This document shows positions 21,372 through 32,770 of a DNA stretch of 64,000 nucleotides, piece after piece. Each line of letters opens with the position of its first letter. Within the stretch, counting starts at the first letter, position 1. Below the pieces are notes generated by a model. The model saw only the letters and a program-made list of their open reading frames with translations. It made no database searches and was not told the DNA's origin. A program made the position numbers and the translations under genes. This DNA is from Viola odorata (taxonomy: Eukaryota; Streptophyta; Magnoliopsida; Malpighiales; Violaceae). The stretch spans positions 49,394,564 through 49,458,563 of the forward strand of contig OY829543.1 of the NCBI GenBank assembly GCA_963691705.1, read 5' to 3'.

Positions 21372-24176
21372 ATGACAGAGTGTGTTGTGTCGTTTTTGGT
21401 AGAAAAGATTGGAGAAATTCTTGGGCAAGAGCAGATATTACTGGGTCTGGGAGGTGTTCGTGGAGATGTGGAGTTCATCAGAGATGAATTGCAACACATG
21501 CGGGCGTTTCTAAGAGTTGCAGAGGAGAAGGCAGAAAGTGATACTCAACTTCGTATATGGGTCAAACAGGTCAGGTGTATTGCTCTTGACATTGAAGATG
21601 TTCTTGATGAGTTTAGCCTGCGAATTCTACTACCAACTCCTCAAATCAGTGGCATCTTCTACGGTTCCATCTCCAAAATCATCTCTTTCGTCTGGAACAT
21701 GAAGTATCACCGTAGAGTTGCTTGTAAAATACTCGACATCAAGTCTAGGATTACCTGCGCCTCCGAAAGCTACCGTAGATACTATAAAGTTTCAGTCTCT
21801 GCTACTGTAGGAACTGAAAACGACAACCTCTGGCACGAGCGGCGAGGAGACGCAGTCCTACTCGAAGAAGGTGAGCTTGTTGGCATCGGAACACCCAAGA
21901 AGGAGCTGATCAAGTGGCTAACAGAAAGTGATCATCTGCCATTCAAAACTGTTTCGGTTGTTGGGATGGGAGGTTTGGGGAAAACCACCCTTGTCAAACA
22001 AGTTTATGATGATGCTAGAGTCAGGAAGCACTTCCATGGCCGTGTCTGGATTACTGTTTCATCCTCGTTCGAGATCAAGGAGCTCTTGAAAGAATGCATT
22101 CTCAAGCTCCACGAAGAAAATCGACAAGCAGTGCCAGCTGGAATGGAGAGGATGTCAATCTCTGAGCTGAAAGTGATTGTCAAGAATTGCCTCAAGAAGG
22201 ACAATTTCTTGATAGTTTTCGACGACTTGTGGGAGGTAGCAGCGTGGGAAGCAATTGAATATGCACTGCCTCAAAGTGACTGTGGTAGTAGAGTGATGCT
22301 CACGACTCGTAGCTTTGAAGTAGCGTCAACTTCTTGCTCGGCTTCGAAAGGTAGAGTCTACCATTTGAAAGCCTTGCCTTGTGAAGAGTCTTGGACTCTG
22401 TTCTGCAACAAAACATTTCAGGGGAAAGAATGTCCTTCTCATCTGAAAGGAATCTGTTATGGGATTCTGAAACGGTGTGAGGGACTGCCTCTTGCTATTG
22501 TGGCCATCAGTGGCTTGTTGGCGACGAAAGATACGAGTAAGATAGATGAATGGGATATGGTGAGGCGAAATCTTGGCGGTGAGCTGATGGGCAACAAGCT
22601 GAAAAGTTTGAAAAAGATATTGTTACTCAGCTACTTTGGTTTGCCTTACTACCTGAAATCATGTATGTTGTACTTAAGTATGTTCCCGGAAGATTATGAA
22701 GTTGAGTGGATGAGATTAGTTCGGTTGTTGATCGCGGAAGGATTTGTTGAAGGAAAAGAAGGAATGACTCCTGAAGAAGTTGTCATTAGCTATCTCAATG
22801 AGCTTCTTGATAGAAGCTTAATTGAAGCTAGTGGGGTGGACATAGATGGGAGAATCCGCGGATGTCGAATCCACGACTTGTTGCGAGAAATCATCCTCTC
22901 CAAATCCAAAGATCAAAACTTTGTGCACATTGGCAACAATGGTGGTGTTCATCAGAATGGGAGATGGAGTGAACGAATCCGGCGCTTATCGATTAAAAGT
23001 ACTTTCAGCTTGGAAAATGTAAACACCAAGAAGCACATCTCGGGACTTCGATCGCTGGTTGTATTCGAGGCTGATAGTTTTCTACCAAAATCAACCATTC
23101 TCAAGCTGTTTGGCAACCAGGTTAGACTACTCACTACGCTGGACATGAGAGGAGCAAAACTTGAGATGTTTCCAGAAGAGATTATGAAACTCTATCACTT
23201 GAGGTATCTAAGCTTGAGAGATACCGAAGTGGGGAAGATCCCAACTTCGATCGGGAGGCTCCAAAATTTGGAGACATTAGATCTCAAACGAACAAAAGTC
23301 ACAAGTTTGCCTTCTACCATTACAAACCTTCACCGCCTTCGTCATCTTTTGGTGTATAGCGTCAGGCGCTCATCTGAGGAGCATGACATTGAGACTTGTG
23401 GTTTCAGAGCAAACTTCGGAGTAATGGGGTGTCTACAGAATCTACAAAAGCTTTGTTACATACAAGTAAGTGAAGGGAATGGTATCATTCAGGAGCTGGG
23501 TAGATTAAACCAGTTGAGGAAGTTAGGCATTGTGGAGTTGAAGAGAAACGATGGGATGGAATTGTGCTCCTCGATCGAAAAGCTCACGAACCTTAGGAGC
23601 CTTTTCGTGGGATCGAAAGCTGGAGATGAAACCATTGAACTGCAGAACATATCTTCACCCCCTCAATTTCTTGAAAGACTAGGCTTGTATGGGTCCTTAG
23701 ACAAGGTACCATATTGGATCTCTTCTCTCCATAATCTTAAAGGATTGTTTTTATTGAAGTCTCAGCTGACGAACAATGTGTTGAAACCAATCCAATCTTT
23801 GCCAAATTTGGTGCATCTTTTACTTGCTGAAGCATTTGGTGGGGAAAGATTGTGTTTTAGGGAAGGAGGGTTTCGAAAACTTAAGGTTTTATGGGTTAGA
23901 GGGTTACATGGACTAAAAAGGATGGAAGTGGAGGATGGTGCAATGCCTTGTTTGGAAGAGTTGGATCTCAGGAGCTGTGAATTGTTGGAGAGAGTACCAA
24001 ATGGCATCCAATATCTTACCAATCTCCAAAGGTTCCAACTCGCACAGCTTTCTAACAATTTAATCAGCAACATAGTTCCTACTAAGGGAGGCCAAGACTG
24101 TTGGAAACTCAAGCACATACCCCAAGTTGTTTTGGCCAGCTTTGAAGATGGGACTTGGACTTCATACCGCCTATGA
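21372..24176 (+). CDS. CC-NB-LRR disease resistance protein, RPM1-like
   Basis: A single 934-codon exon encodes an intracellular immune receptor that would detect pathogen effectors and trigger defence. Domains in order: Rx-type coiled coil (residues 1-150) with an EDVID-like motif (IALDIEDVLDEF, about 69-80); NB-ARC with P-loop GMGGLGKTT (about 198-206), kinase-2 LIVFDDLW (about 280-287), RNBS-B with MLTTRS (about 309-314), GLPL (about 371-374), CC-type RNBS-D around CMLYLSMFPEDYE (about 431-443), and an MHD-equivalent reading IHD (about 500-502); then leucine-rich repeats from about 540 to 910. Length and lack of introns fit the RPM1 group. The start ATG follows AACCAAAG and the coiled coil begins at once. 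The frame is intact with all ATP-binding motifs. IHD in place of MHD is a conservative change also seen in functional receptors. No neighbouring NLR is in the window. Effector specificity cannot be predicted. Confidence 0.95.
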   Translation: MTECVVSFLVEKIGEILGQEQILLGLGGVRGDVEFIRDELQHMRAFLRVAEEKAESDTQLRIWVKQVRCIALDIEDVLDEFSLRILLPTPQISGIFYGSISKIISFVWNMKYHRRVACKILDIKSRITCASESYRRYYKVSVSATVGTENDNLWHERRGDAVLLEEGELVGIGTPKKELIKWLTESDHLPFKTVSVVGMGGLGKTTLVKQVYDDARVRKHFHGRVWITVSSSFEIKELLKECILKLHEENRQAVPAGMERMSISELKVIVKNCLKKDNFLIVFDDLWEVAAWEAIEYALPQSDCGSRVMLTTRSFEVASTSCSASKGRVYHLKALPCEESWTLFCNKTFQGKECPSHLKGICYGILKRCEGLPLAIVAISGLLATKDTSKIDEWDMVRRNLGGELMGNKLKSLKKILLLSYFGLPYYLKSCMLYLSMFPEDYEVEWMRLVRLLIAEGFVEGKEGMTPEEVVISYLNELLDRSLIEASGVDIDGRIRGCRIHDLLREIILSKSKDQNFVHIGNNGGVHQNGRWSERIRRLSIKSTFSLENVNTKKHISGLRSLVVFEADSFLPKSTILKLFGNQVRLLTTLDMRGAKLEMFPEEIMKLYHLRYLSLRDTEVGKIPTSIGRLQNLETLDLKRTKVTSLPSTITNLHRLRHLLVYSVRRSSEEHDIETCGFRANFGVMGCLQNLQKLCYIQVSEGNGIIQELGRLNQLRKLGIVELKRNDGMELCSSIEKLTNLRSLFVGSKAGDETIELQNISSPPQFLERLGLYGSLDKVPYWISSLHNLKGLFLLKSQLTNNVLKPIQSLPNLVHLLLAEAFGGERLCFREGGFRKLKVLWVRGLHGLKRMEVEDGAMPCLEELDLRSCELLERVPNGIQYLTNLQRFQLAQLSNNLISNIVPTKGGQDCWKLKHIPQVVLASFEDGTWTSYRL

Positions 24177-24911
24177 AAACACAAGTGTTCGTACCTAAGT
24201 CTACCCGGTTAGGTATAATCATGGTGGACTCGGTTTCCTTCATTGTTTAGCGTTTACGGTATGGAGACCAATGTTTTTCCTTTTCTTATTATTATATTTT
24301 GTCATTACCTATTGAACTTGTATATTATTATATTGCTAGTCAACACATGATAAATTTTCGATACTTTTAGGCTCTGTTTGGTTTTCTAAATGTGAAAGGA
24401 AAATGGGTTTAAAATGTTATATTTTAAACTTTATTGTATTTAATTTGTTTTGGCAAGTTACATTAGCACATTCTCAAGTTTTTAAATATAGTAATAATAA
24501 TAAAAAAGTGATTAGGAATCCAACTTTTTCGTTCTTAAAAGGAAATTTATAAATTTTGACAATTATGGCATTACTTTTTTATATATTTATAATTTTATAA
24601 TTTTATAATTATCAATTAAATAAAAAAATAACTTTCCTCAGAATTACTCTCATAGAAATTACATTTCAGGTAAAGTTACGTTCTAACAACCAAATAATAC
24701 CATTACCTTTTGTTTACAAGGAGCAGATGGATGGATATCATTTTCCATAATTTGCTTACATATATGGTAATTATATATCAAAGTATTGAAGAAGATGAGG
24801 ATAGCCTCCAAGTGCATCCTCGACTCAACCTCTTGTCCAATCATCCTAGAAGAGCAAAAGGAGATGGAACCACAAGAAGAAAAAGCAAAGATCAAGTTGA
24901 GAACAATAATA
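24177..24911. other. 3' flank of NLR gene, no gene seen
   Basis: AT-rich sequence probably containing the NLR 3' UTR and terminator. A weak open stretch at 24710-24916 has no recognisable domain and is cut by the retrotransposon insertion. The last five bases (24912-24916, ATAAG) are the target duplication of the following element. Confidence 0.6.
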
Positions 24912-25429
24912 ATAAGTGTCGCACCCCCTTTTATGGGTTTTATCCTAATGCGACGTGGGTTTGGGACGAGAATGTGAGATAAAATCGGACTCATCTCACA
25001 TAATGCAATGAAGTCGCCACCCTATTTTTTCTAGGTGTAGGGAACCTAAAGTCATGGCAGAGAAAAATAAAATGCTAAGGCAGAGTGGGTCTGAACCCGA
25101 GAATAGTAGTTCGGGGTCGTATTATGGACTCGGGAAGGTGTTAGGCACCCGAGTCACATCCTAAGAAGATTATCGGAGAAGGAGGTGTTTTATTATGTTT
25201 ACGGAACAAAACAAAAAAAGTCATAAACTATGTGATCATGCCCAATGGATTAAATTCTAATAATTCTAAATATCGAGCGTAAATATGAAAAAACGTGAAT
25301 AAATAAAAGGGAAGAAATGTTTACTTGATAAAAGGGTACGGACGATTTTCCCCCTTTTTTTATCAGAGTTATCGGCACGAGAAGAGGATAACTTTGAACG
25401 ATTAAATATTTGACGATTGCTGCACGCGA

Positions 25430-25740
25430 GCGAAAATAATTAATTACTTTAGATGAACAATTATCTAGACATGCATAGCGGGTGAAAATAAACAAGCATA
25501 CAAGCATATAAGAGATAAAATAAACAATACAAGCATGCGAAAAATAAATAAACAGTACAAGTGCGGAAAAATAAATCAACAGTACAAGTGCAACAAAATA
25601 AATAAACAGTACAAGTATAGAAAAATAAATAAACAGCACAGGCGTGTGATGGCGAAAAATAAATAAGTAGTGCGAGTGCGAAAAATAAATAAATAGTGAG
25701 AGTGCGAAAATAAATAAATAGTACAGGCAGATAAAAGATC
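25430..25740. repeat. Short AT-rich tandem repeats in LTR
   Basis: Imperfect units of about 25-30 bp built on GAAAAATAAATAAACAGTAC followed by AAGTGCG or AGGCG. The copy in the other LTR (33360-33500, 41193-41280) is interrupted here by the CRM-like insertion. Confidence 0.8.
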
Positions 25741-25781
25741 GGTACGAAAAATAAACAAATGCGATGGACTGAATAATTGGA

Positions 25782-25923
25782 CTAGGCCCACTGGGCCTAG
25801 AAATTGGACCCATCAGTTGGGCCCATTAGCTGCAAAGCCCTTTTCCCTTGTGTTTGGGCTTGGCACAAGCCAAGCCCATTTCTCCTTCTTCCTTTCCCGT
25901 TTGGGCTTGGCAAGGCAAGCCCA
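25782..25923. other. Hairpin cluster with TGGGC stems in LTR
   Basis: Three perfect inverted repeats: 25782-25800 (stem CTAGGCCCA, loop C), 25855-25878 (stem TGGGCTTGGC, loop ACAA), 25902-25923 (stem TGGGCTTG, 6-nt loop). A TGGGCCCA palindrome is at 25818-25825. The matching LTR part at 41323-41464 is the same. They take the same place as the cluster at 2363-2545. Confidence 0.9.
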
Positions 25924-26340
25924 TAATTAATTAAAATGATGACCAGCCCAAGCCTTCTTCTTCCTTTCTCTCCCAACTCGTCCTCTTCTTCTTCCTTGGG
26001 CAAGCGGGACAGCACGCAGCTGCGGCGTCAAGCATCAACGACGGCGGCAACCGGGCAGCAGCCAAACAGCAGCGGTGACGGAGCAGCGGCAGAACAGCAG
26101 CAGCGTCGAGCAAGGCAGCGGTCAGGCGAGGACAGCAGTGAGGTAGCGGCGAGTAGCGGCAACGCAAGGCAGCGAGCGGCCCCGGTGACGCAAGGCAGCG
26201 AGCGGCTCCGGCGACAGCAACGAGGTTGCGGTGAGCAGCGGCGACTCACGGCGACTCCGACGACAGCAGCAGGTGATAACAGCAGTGAGGCAGGGCTGCA
26301 GCAGCACGGCGGCGATGGATCATGGCTGATCGGATCTCTC

Positions 26341-26347
26341 TCCTCCC

Positions 26348-26390
<43 letters not shown>
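26341..26390. repeat. C run and (CT)n microsatellite
   Basis: A C run followed by about 18 CT units; the other LTR (41894-41935) has a shorter C run and a similar CT length. Length here is likely to vary between individuals. Confidence 0.95.
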
Positions 26391-26391
<1 letters not shown>

Positions 26392-27022
26392 TTTTTTTTT
26401 CAATTTGTGGCTTTGGCCATTATTTAATGGAGTGGAAGATGAGGCTTGAACAGTAAGGCGGTTGGAAGAATCGAGAGAGGCCACGTCTGGTCCAATTTTG
26501 CAGGAGTGCATTAATGCAAATTAATGCATACGAGCGAATTATTTTTGTCTCGAGCTTTCGATACAAGAAATTTTGCTAAAGCCTCCAACCAAAATTGCTA
26601 GAATATAGAACAAAATAAAACAAAGTTATTAGTACACAGTGAGTGACGGAAAGTTCGCTATATAGTTCGATAAAAAAAAAACTTGCTTGTAAGCGATAAA
26701 GGTTCGAACGTAAAAATTAGTAAAAATATAAATTGAGTGAAATGCAATAAAATGATGCAAGTTAAAATAATAATAAAAACTAAGTAGCTAAAGAGTGAAA
26801 TTGTCCGACTCTTGGTTTCGAGAATTTTACTCGAAACCGATACGAGTTCGAACGGGAAAAGTGATAAAAATACGAAAAATATATGAAATAAAATTTAAAT
26901 GACATTAGACGTGAAAATAAACATCAGATGGAGAAAAATAAACGGAAGTACGATTTTTTTGGAAAATTGATGATAGAAATACGAAAAGTGAAAAATTTAA
27001 AATCCAAAATCGGGTAGCAACA

Positions 27023-27036
27023 GTTGCCCCCTCTTT
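27023..27036 (-). promoter_or_regulatory. Polypurine tract of long-LTR element
   Basis: On the minus strand AAAGAGGGGGCAAC abuts the 3' LTR start TGTTGCTACCCG. Similar GGGGGCA motifs recur inside the element. Confidence 0.8.
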
Positions 27037-27169
27037 ACTGTCTTATCAAAAATTCGGTGTAACCGAGATTTTTGATAAGCAGTAAAGATGGTTGCTCCCG
27101 AACCCAGCAATGGTTTGCAAAGACGCAAAATGTAAATGCACTCCCTGATAATGGGATGAAATGTAAATT

Positions 27170-27740
27170 GGCGAAAATTTAAGTGATGACTTCCCTGATA
27201 GCAAGGTAAAAACTAAATGATTTCCCTGATAATGGGTAAAAAGTAAATGATTTCCCTGATAATGGGGTGAAGAGTAAATTGCAGAAATGTAAATTTGCAG
27301 GAAAGTAAGTTTGCAGGAAGGAAGGTAAATTTGCAGGAAGGAAGATAAATTTGCAGGAAAGAAAGTTACAGGAATGTAAATTGACGATTTCCCTGATAGC
27401 GGGGTAAAGAGTAAATCACAGCAAAATTAAATGACAATTTCCCTGATAGTGGGGTGAAAAATAAATTGCAAGAATATAAATGACGATTTGGGATGAAAAG
27501 TAGATTGCGAAAATATAAATGATGACTTTAGATGAAAAGTAAATGGCGGAAATGTAAATGATGTTCCCTGATAATGGGGTGAAACGTAGATGCTGACTTC
27601 CCTGATAATGGGGTGAAACATAAATTGGCAGAAATATAAATGAAGACTTCCCTGATAGTGGGGTGAAATGCAAATGACAGAAATGCAAATGACAGAAATG
27701 TAAATGAAGACTTCCCTGATAGTGGGGTGAAATGTAGATC
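27170..27740. repeat. Tandem array with CCCTGATAATGGGG core
   Basis: The block TTCCCTGATA(A/G)TGGGGTGAAA recurs about ten times with variable AAATGTAAATGACAG spacers; spacing runs from about 30 to 65 bp. It lies next to the polypurine tract in the non-coding interior. Confidence 0.85.
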
Positions 27741-27889
27741 AGGTAGGGCGAGGGTAGCACTCGCAGTCCATACCTTTGTGCGGAAAAGTAAAGTGCGAAA
27801 AATGTAAACTCAGCGCCGTCGAGGGTCGTACTCGTAGGCCGCCGCTGAGTGATGCAAAAAAGTTTTGATGGTTGTTTTGCTTTGGATGC

Positions 27890-28550
27890 TGAGGAAAATC
27901 TTGGCCTTCTCGGATAATGAGGAAAGGTGTGATCTTCTCGTATAATGAGGATGATGTCGCTCTGATAGTGAGGACGGATGATGATCTCGGATAGTGAGAT
28001 GGTCTTCTCTCGGATAATGAGGAAGATGTCGCTCTGATAGTGAGGACGGATGATGATCTCGGATAGTGAGATGGTCTTCTCTCGGATAATGAGGAAGATG
28101 TCGCTCTGATAGTGAGGACGATGATGATCTCGGATAGTGAGATGGTCTTCTCTCGGATAATGAGGAAGATGTCGCTCTGACAGTGAGGACGATGATGATC
28201 TCGGATAATGAGATGGTCTTCTCTCGGATAATGAGGAAGATGTCACTCTGATAGTGAGGACGATGTCACTCTGATAGTGAGGACGATGATGATCTCGGAT
28301 AGCGAGATGGTCTTCTCTCGGATAATGAGGAAGATGCCGCTCTGATAGTAAGGACGATGTCACTCTGATAGTGAGGACAATGATGATCTCGGATAGTGAG
28401 ATGGTCTTCTCTCGGATAATGAGGAAGATGTCACTCTGATAGTGAGGACGATGATGATCTCGGATAATGAGATGGTCTTCTCTCGGATAATGAGGAAGAT
28501 GTCGCTCTGATAGTGAGGACGGATGATGATCTCGGATAAGGAGATGGATC
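27890..28550. repeat. 71-bp tandem array (with two 95-bp units)
   Basis: The marker GGTCTTCTCTCGGATAATG recurs at about 28001, 28073, 28144, 28214, 28309, 28403 and 28474: intervals 72, 71, 70, 95, 94 and 71 bp. The two longer units carry an extra 24-bp GATGTCACTCTGATAGTGAG segment. On the reverse strand the array is open for over 400 codons but the peptide is simply periodic. Confidence 0.93.
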
Positions 28551-28679
28551 TGGATATGGACGACCATGTCGTCGCACAACACAACTAGACGTGGACGACC
28601 ACATCGCCCCATAACACGGGTGACCAAGTCACTGCATGACAAGACTGAGAAATGGACGACCAAGTCGCCACACAAAACT

Positions 28680-28900
28680 TAGAAGGTGGGGTCTTTTTTT
28701 TTTTTTTTTAACAGGTGGGGTTTTGAACCACCACACGAAGTCTTGAAAGGTGGGGTTTTGAAACCGCCACATGAAGTTTTGGAAGGTAGGGTTTCGAACC
28801 GCCACACAAAATTTGAAAGGTGCGCCACACGAAATTTGAAAGGTGGGGTTTTGAACCGCCACACTAATTTGAAAGGTGGAGTGGTAACGTGCTCTATTCA
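28680..28900. repeat. 43-bp-scale repeats with GGTGGGGTTTTGAAC
   Basis: Five to six imperfect units marked by GGTGGGGTTTTGAA and CCGCCACA with AATTTGAAA links. A T run precedes them at 28691-28710. Confidence 0.85.
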
Positions 28901-31590
28901 GTTGATTGGACGGTGGGGAAGCGTGATCCGCCACACAAAGTGATGGTGGAGTTTGACCACAGGGTGAGATTCCACTGACGCATACCTGTATCCTGCAAAT
29001 AGGGAGGAAACATACACGGAGCAGTAGTGGATGGAAAAGAGAAAGCAATTGATAAATGGGAAAATAATGAGATCAAATCAAGTACGTTGTGGATGGAAGT
29101 ATTCCCACACTACCCTAAAGTTTGCCCCCAGTATTTGATAAGAACAACTTCCCTATCAAGAGAAAGTTCAACAAGTTTGTGCATTTCTGGAGAACAGGTC
29201 ATCCAGTTTCCATCGTACAAGCATGCTTGACACAAGCCTAAAAAAACATCTGCATCTTGCCTAGGAGATAACGACCTCAAGGACAAGACTTTCCCACAAC
29301 ATGTAGGCGTAAGCAATCCTCACCGGATACTGGTGTTTGCGCTCATACTCAGAAATAGGGCTACGTGTTTACACTCATAAAAATGCAACAAACATAGCAC
29401 CAAGTCAGATTTGCAATGTCAATCCGAGTGAATAAACTTCAAATGAAGATGCACATGCATGGCCTTCATATAATCGAGAGGACTTTGAAAGAGAAAGGAA
29501 ATAAAGTGTATAGACAAAAGGAAGTCTGTTTAGAAAGGAAAATGTCGTTTAGCAGAAGAAAATAGGGTTTTAAGGAGTAGCGTACAGCTGAGGTTGCTAA
29601 CCAGAGGCAAAACACACATCTTCTTCGACCTTTTCTGGAGGTGGTCTCTTTTCCCTTTTGAGATCATTGTTTATTGTTAGCGAAGCGTATTCGTCCTTGA
29701 ATCTTCATGGGGACACTCCTTCTTATTTGTCTTGGGGGTACTGTGCCCCATTTTTGTAATTTCTATTGAGGTTGATCTCTTTTCCTTTTTGAGACCATTT
29801 TGAGGGCAAAGTGCCCAAGTTCTTTTGATCTTTGCTGAGGATGATCTCTTGATTGCTTTGAGACCATTTTGAGAGCAAAATGCCCAAGTTTTTTTTTATC
29901 TTCGCGGGAGATGTTTCATCTTGATCCTCGTGAGGGCACTGTGCCCAAGTTCTTGGATCTCACAAGGGCGATTTTTTTTTATGGAGTTTTTTAGAGCTGA
30001 CCCTGGGGCCCCTTTTGCACTTGCTTCTGCTTTTGTTCTCTTTTTTGTTTGCTTTTTTTCTTTGTGTTGGTTGTTTTTTTTTTTTTTTGTTGTTGTTTTT
30101 TTTCTTCTTTTTTTTTTGTCTTTTTTTGTTTTTTTTTTGGTTGTTTTTTTTTTCAAGCAAAAGCAAGTACGAGTTTGTCTTGTCTTTGGCGGGGGCCTTC
30201 AAGTCTTGATTTTTGGCCTCTTTCGGCGTTGACCATCAGCAATCTTTGGAGATTTTGGAATCCCTCTTGTGCAACCCAAGTTCGATGTGCACCTTACCTT
30301 CAGCTAACAACCTCAGTTGGGCACTGTTTATTATTTAGGGAGTTCAAGTGGATGCAAGAGATTTTACAAGCGGCTTAGAAAGGGATCGAATAGAATGCAA
30401 AAGCAAGTGTTTGAAGACAAAAGAATGAGAAGACCAAAGAAAGGCAGAAGCAAAGAGCAAAGTCCCCTGTCATCTTATTGCTATCCCATGTCTAATGGTG
30501 CATGTACCCTGGATATTATGCAAATCTAACTAGCATTTAGTCAGGCATTTGCACTCATGAAAGAAGTATGGCGTGAAGGCCCAAAATACTCACAGGGATG
30601 TGTTTGTGATTGCTTACATCTAAACATACTGCAGATATAAGAGCTAGCAGGCGAGATCATGCATGTCATATAATTTTGACTGGATGCACAAGTTATCCAT
30701 GACGCAATAACATGTTGAACATGCTCAATCTACGGAAGGTTTGAAAATTTTGAGGGTAGTGTGGATTTTATTCAAAGAATTCTATGCACAGTTTATAACA
30801 AATCATAACGGCTTTAGCAATTTTTCAGACAAATGTGAGGGTATGACCACTCACGAAAATCTATGAATAATCTAAAATGTTGCCCCCAATGTTGGAATGA
30901 ATGCAGAATGTTCATACAAAATTTGAATAGGCAGAGAGGTAAGTGGACTTCTCTGTATGTGTGCAGCAAAAGTGCTGAGGTCGGCGCAAAGCGCTGCTGA
31001 ATATAAACCTCCCTCTGACGTTGATGCCCATAGGGAGATTCATATAGGAATGTAGATTGAGACCAAGGCGGGGCGCCGCAATGGATGAAAATAGGGGGAA
31101 TGGATGAAAGTGGGGTGTTTCCAATAATGTTGCCCCCCGGGATAGAATGCATAATGGACTCCCTGATATACGCGCAGCAAGGCAGTAAGGGCACATAGGA
31201 TGGTCATTCAAGAGTTGATAAGAGGAGGATTCCTTTAACTTGCTGAGCCTTATGCAAGTAACCATGGTATGATTCGAGTTCCTGCAAAAATAAGGGAGAA
31301 ACAATGGGTAGAATTGAAGACCAATTTAAGAAAATGGACAACGTAATCAATAGGTTTTAAACTCTCCCTTTTCTTGTGAGGCTTTATGCAGGGACTCCCA
31401 ATATGATTTGGATTCTTAGACGTCAAGGCTCCCTGACGCTTCGCTGATTGTCATTCTAATTGCTTGCCCCCAGTTTACGTGGGTTGCATCCCACAGAGCG
31501 CCTTTGTTTAAGTCTCATGTGGGAAGCTTCCCTTCTAGCCTTGGTTCTGTAAAAATGAGTTAGTATCATCTAAACTTTGAACAAATCGAC
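28901..31590 (-). other. Non-coding interior of long-LTR element
   Basis: No retrotransposon domain was found in any frame. Visible features: repeated GATCTCTTTTCCCTTTTGAGA-like segments at about 29640-29870; a strongly T-rich stretch at 29965-30160; four polypurine-like motifs on the minus strand (GGGGGCAA type) at about 29121, 30879, 31129 and 31463. It contains phrases such as GTAAGCAATCCTCACCGG (29308), also present in the Athila 3' region near 4692, which suggests shared repeat ancestry. Confidence 0.6.
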
Positions 31591-31599
31591 AATTAAGAT

Positions 31600-32260
31600 A
31601 AGGATTTAATAAATCAGAAGAGTAAAATATGGAAAAATTGCAGACATGACAAAATCGCGAACATAAAAAAACATGCGGAACTACTTGCGAACATGGGAGA
31701 ATTGCGGAGAAAATTGCAACCATGGAAAAATTGTGGAAATCATTGCAAGTAGAAAAATTGTGGGAAAATTGCGAAAACACTTGACACACGTGGAAAAATT
31801 GTAGAGAAGTTTTGGAAGCATGAAAAATTGCGAAAAATTGTACATATGAAAGATTGCGAAAAAATTTATGGATATTGAAAAATTGTGAAAAATATTGGCA
31901 AACATGGAGACATTGCAAAAAATTGCAAACATGGAGAAAATGCGAAAAATTTACAAATGTGACCAATCTACAGAAAAATTTGCCAATATGAAGATTTTGC
32001 GAAAAATTGCCAGTGTGGAAAGTTTACAGAAAAAGATTTCCAATGTCGAAAATTTGTTGAAAAATTGTAAACAAGGAAAATTTGCAGAACAATTTCTAAT
32101 TGTGGAGAAATTGCGAAATCAGTTTGTAAAAAAAGTGAAAATTTTGAGAAATGATTTGTAAAACGTGGGAAGATTTTGAGGAATTATTTGTGAAAATTTT
32201 GAGAAACCAGTTGTAAATGGAAATTTTTGAGAAATTAGTGGAAAAGTGAAACAAAATCGC
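31600..32260. repeat. Irregular array of GAAAAATTGCGAA units
   Basis: More than twenty imperfect units built on GGAAAAATTGCGAAAA with CATGG or CAAACATGG linkers, spacing about 20-40 bp. Period is not constant, so it is a degenerate rather than homogenised array. Confidence 0.8.
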
Positions 32261-32752
32261 AATATACGCATTTCAATATGATGCATATGCTGGGGTGACA
32301 CTAACTATTTCTATTTCTATTCTGGCTGGAAGGCTCCTGGACGATACCATAGAAGTGGTCCCTCAGTAAATGGATACGTGATTGCCTGTCGAACCATCAA
32401 AAGTTCTAGGCATTCACCCATTTAGGGGTTTGAGTCCGAGTTTGGGGTTCGTGAAAACTACCTTAAGACACGTGTCCTAGGGCCTTACTACTAACCTCCT
32501 AATCTTATTTGGAAAAGGCCCGGCGGTAGGGCATTATGCGTGAGATGCATATGGATGACAGCTTATCAAAGCAATTAACAACGAATCATGTGAGCAATTT
32601 ATTAACAAATAAAAACAATAATCATGCATAAAAAATCATGTGATAATACAACAATTTATCATATCAATTATAAAAATCATATGAAACAAATTCAACGATT
32701 TATCGAAAAAAATCAAACACCTCAAAAATAATTCTGGCTCCGACCTGGAGTG

Positions 32753-32770
32753 TCCCCAGTGAAGTCGCCA
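32753..32770 (-). promoter_or_regulatory. Primer binding site of long-LTR element
   Basis: TGGCGACTTCACTGGGGA on the minus strand, three bases inside the 5' LTR end at 32774. I associate this sequence with tRNA-Arg primers in Ogre/Tat-type elements; the tRNA was not checked. Confidence 0.8.

Larger units (their letters stand above)
24917..27022 (-). repeat. 3' LTR of long-LTR element
   Basis: Bounded by TGTCGCACC and GGGTAGCAACA. Contents on the plus strand: conserved head to about 25165; AAAATAAATAAACAG-type repeats at about 25430-25740; three hairpins at 25782-25923; a CAG/CGG-rich patch at 25931-26330; a C run and (CT)n microsatellite at 26341-26390; AT-rich tail. The CAG-rich patch is open in several frames purely from composition. 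Confidence 0.92.

Noticed and set aside
24367..24695. Possible MITE starting GGCTCTGTTTGGT
   Set aside because: The only partner, AACAACCAAAT near 24685, is a poor inverted match and no target duplication is seen.
25936..26427. 163-codon serine/glutamine-rich frame, repeated at 41486-42001
   Set aside because: It is the CAG-rich patch of the LTR, open in several frames from composition and ending in a CT microsatellite.
27416..28675. 419-codon open frame on the minus strand
   Set aside because: It is the reverse reading of the 71-bp and neighbouring tandem arrays; the peptide is periodic and has no domain.
29896..30378. Lysine-rich or phenylalanine-rich frames
   Set aside because: Produced by the T-rich block at 29965-30160 in the non-coding element interior.
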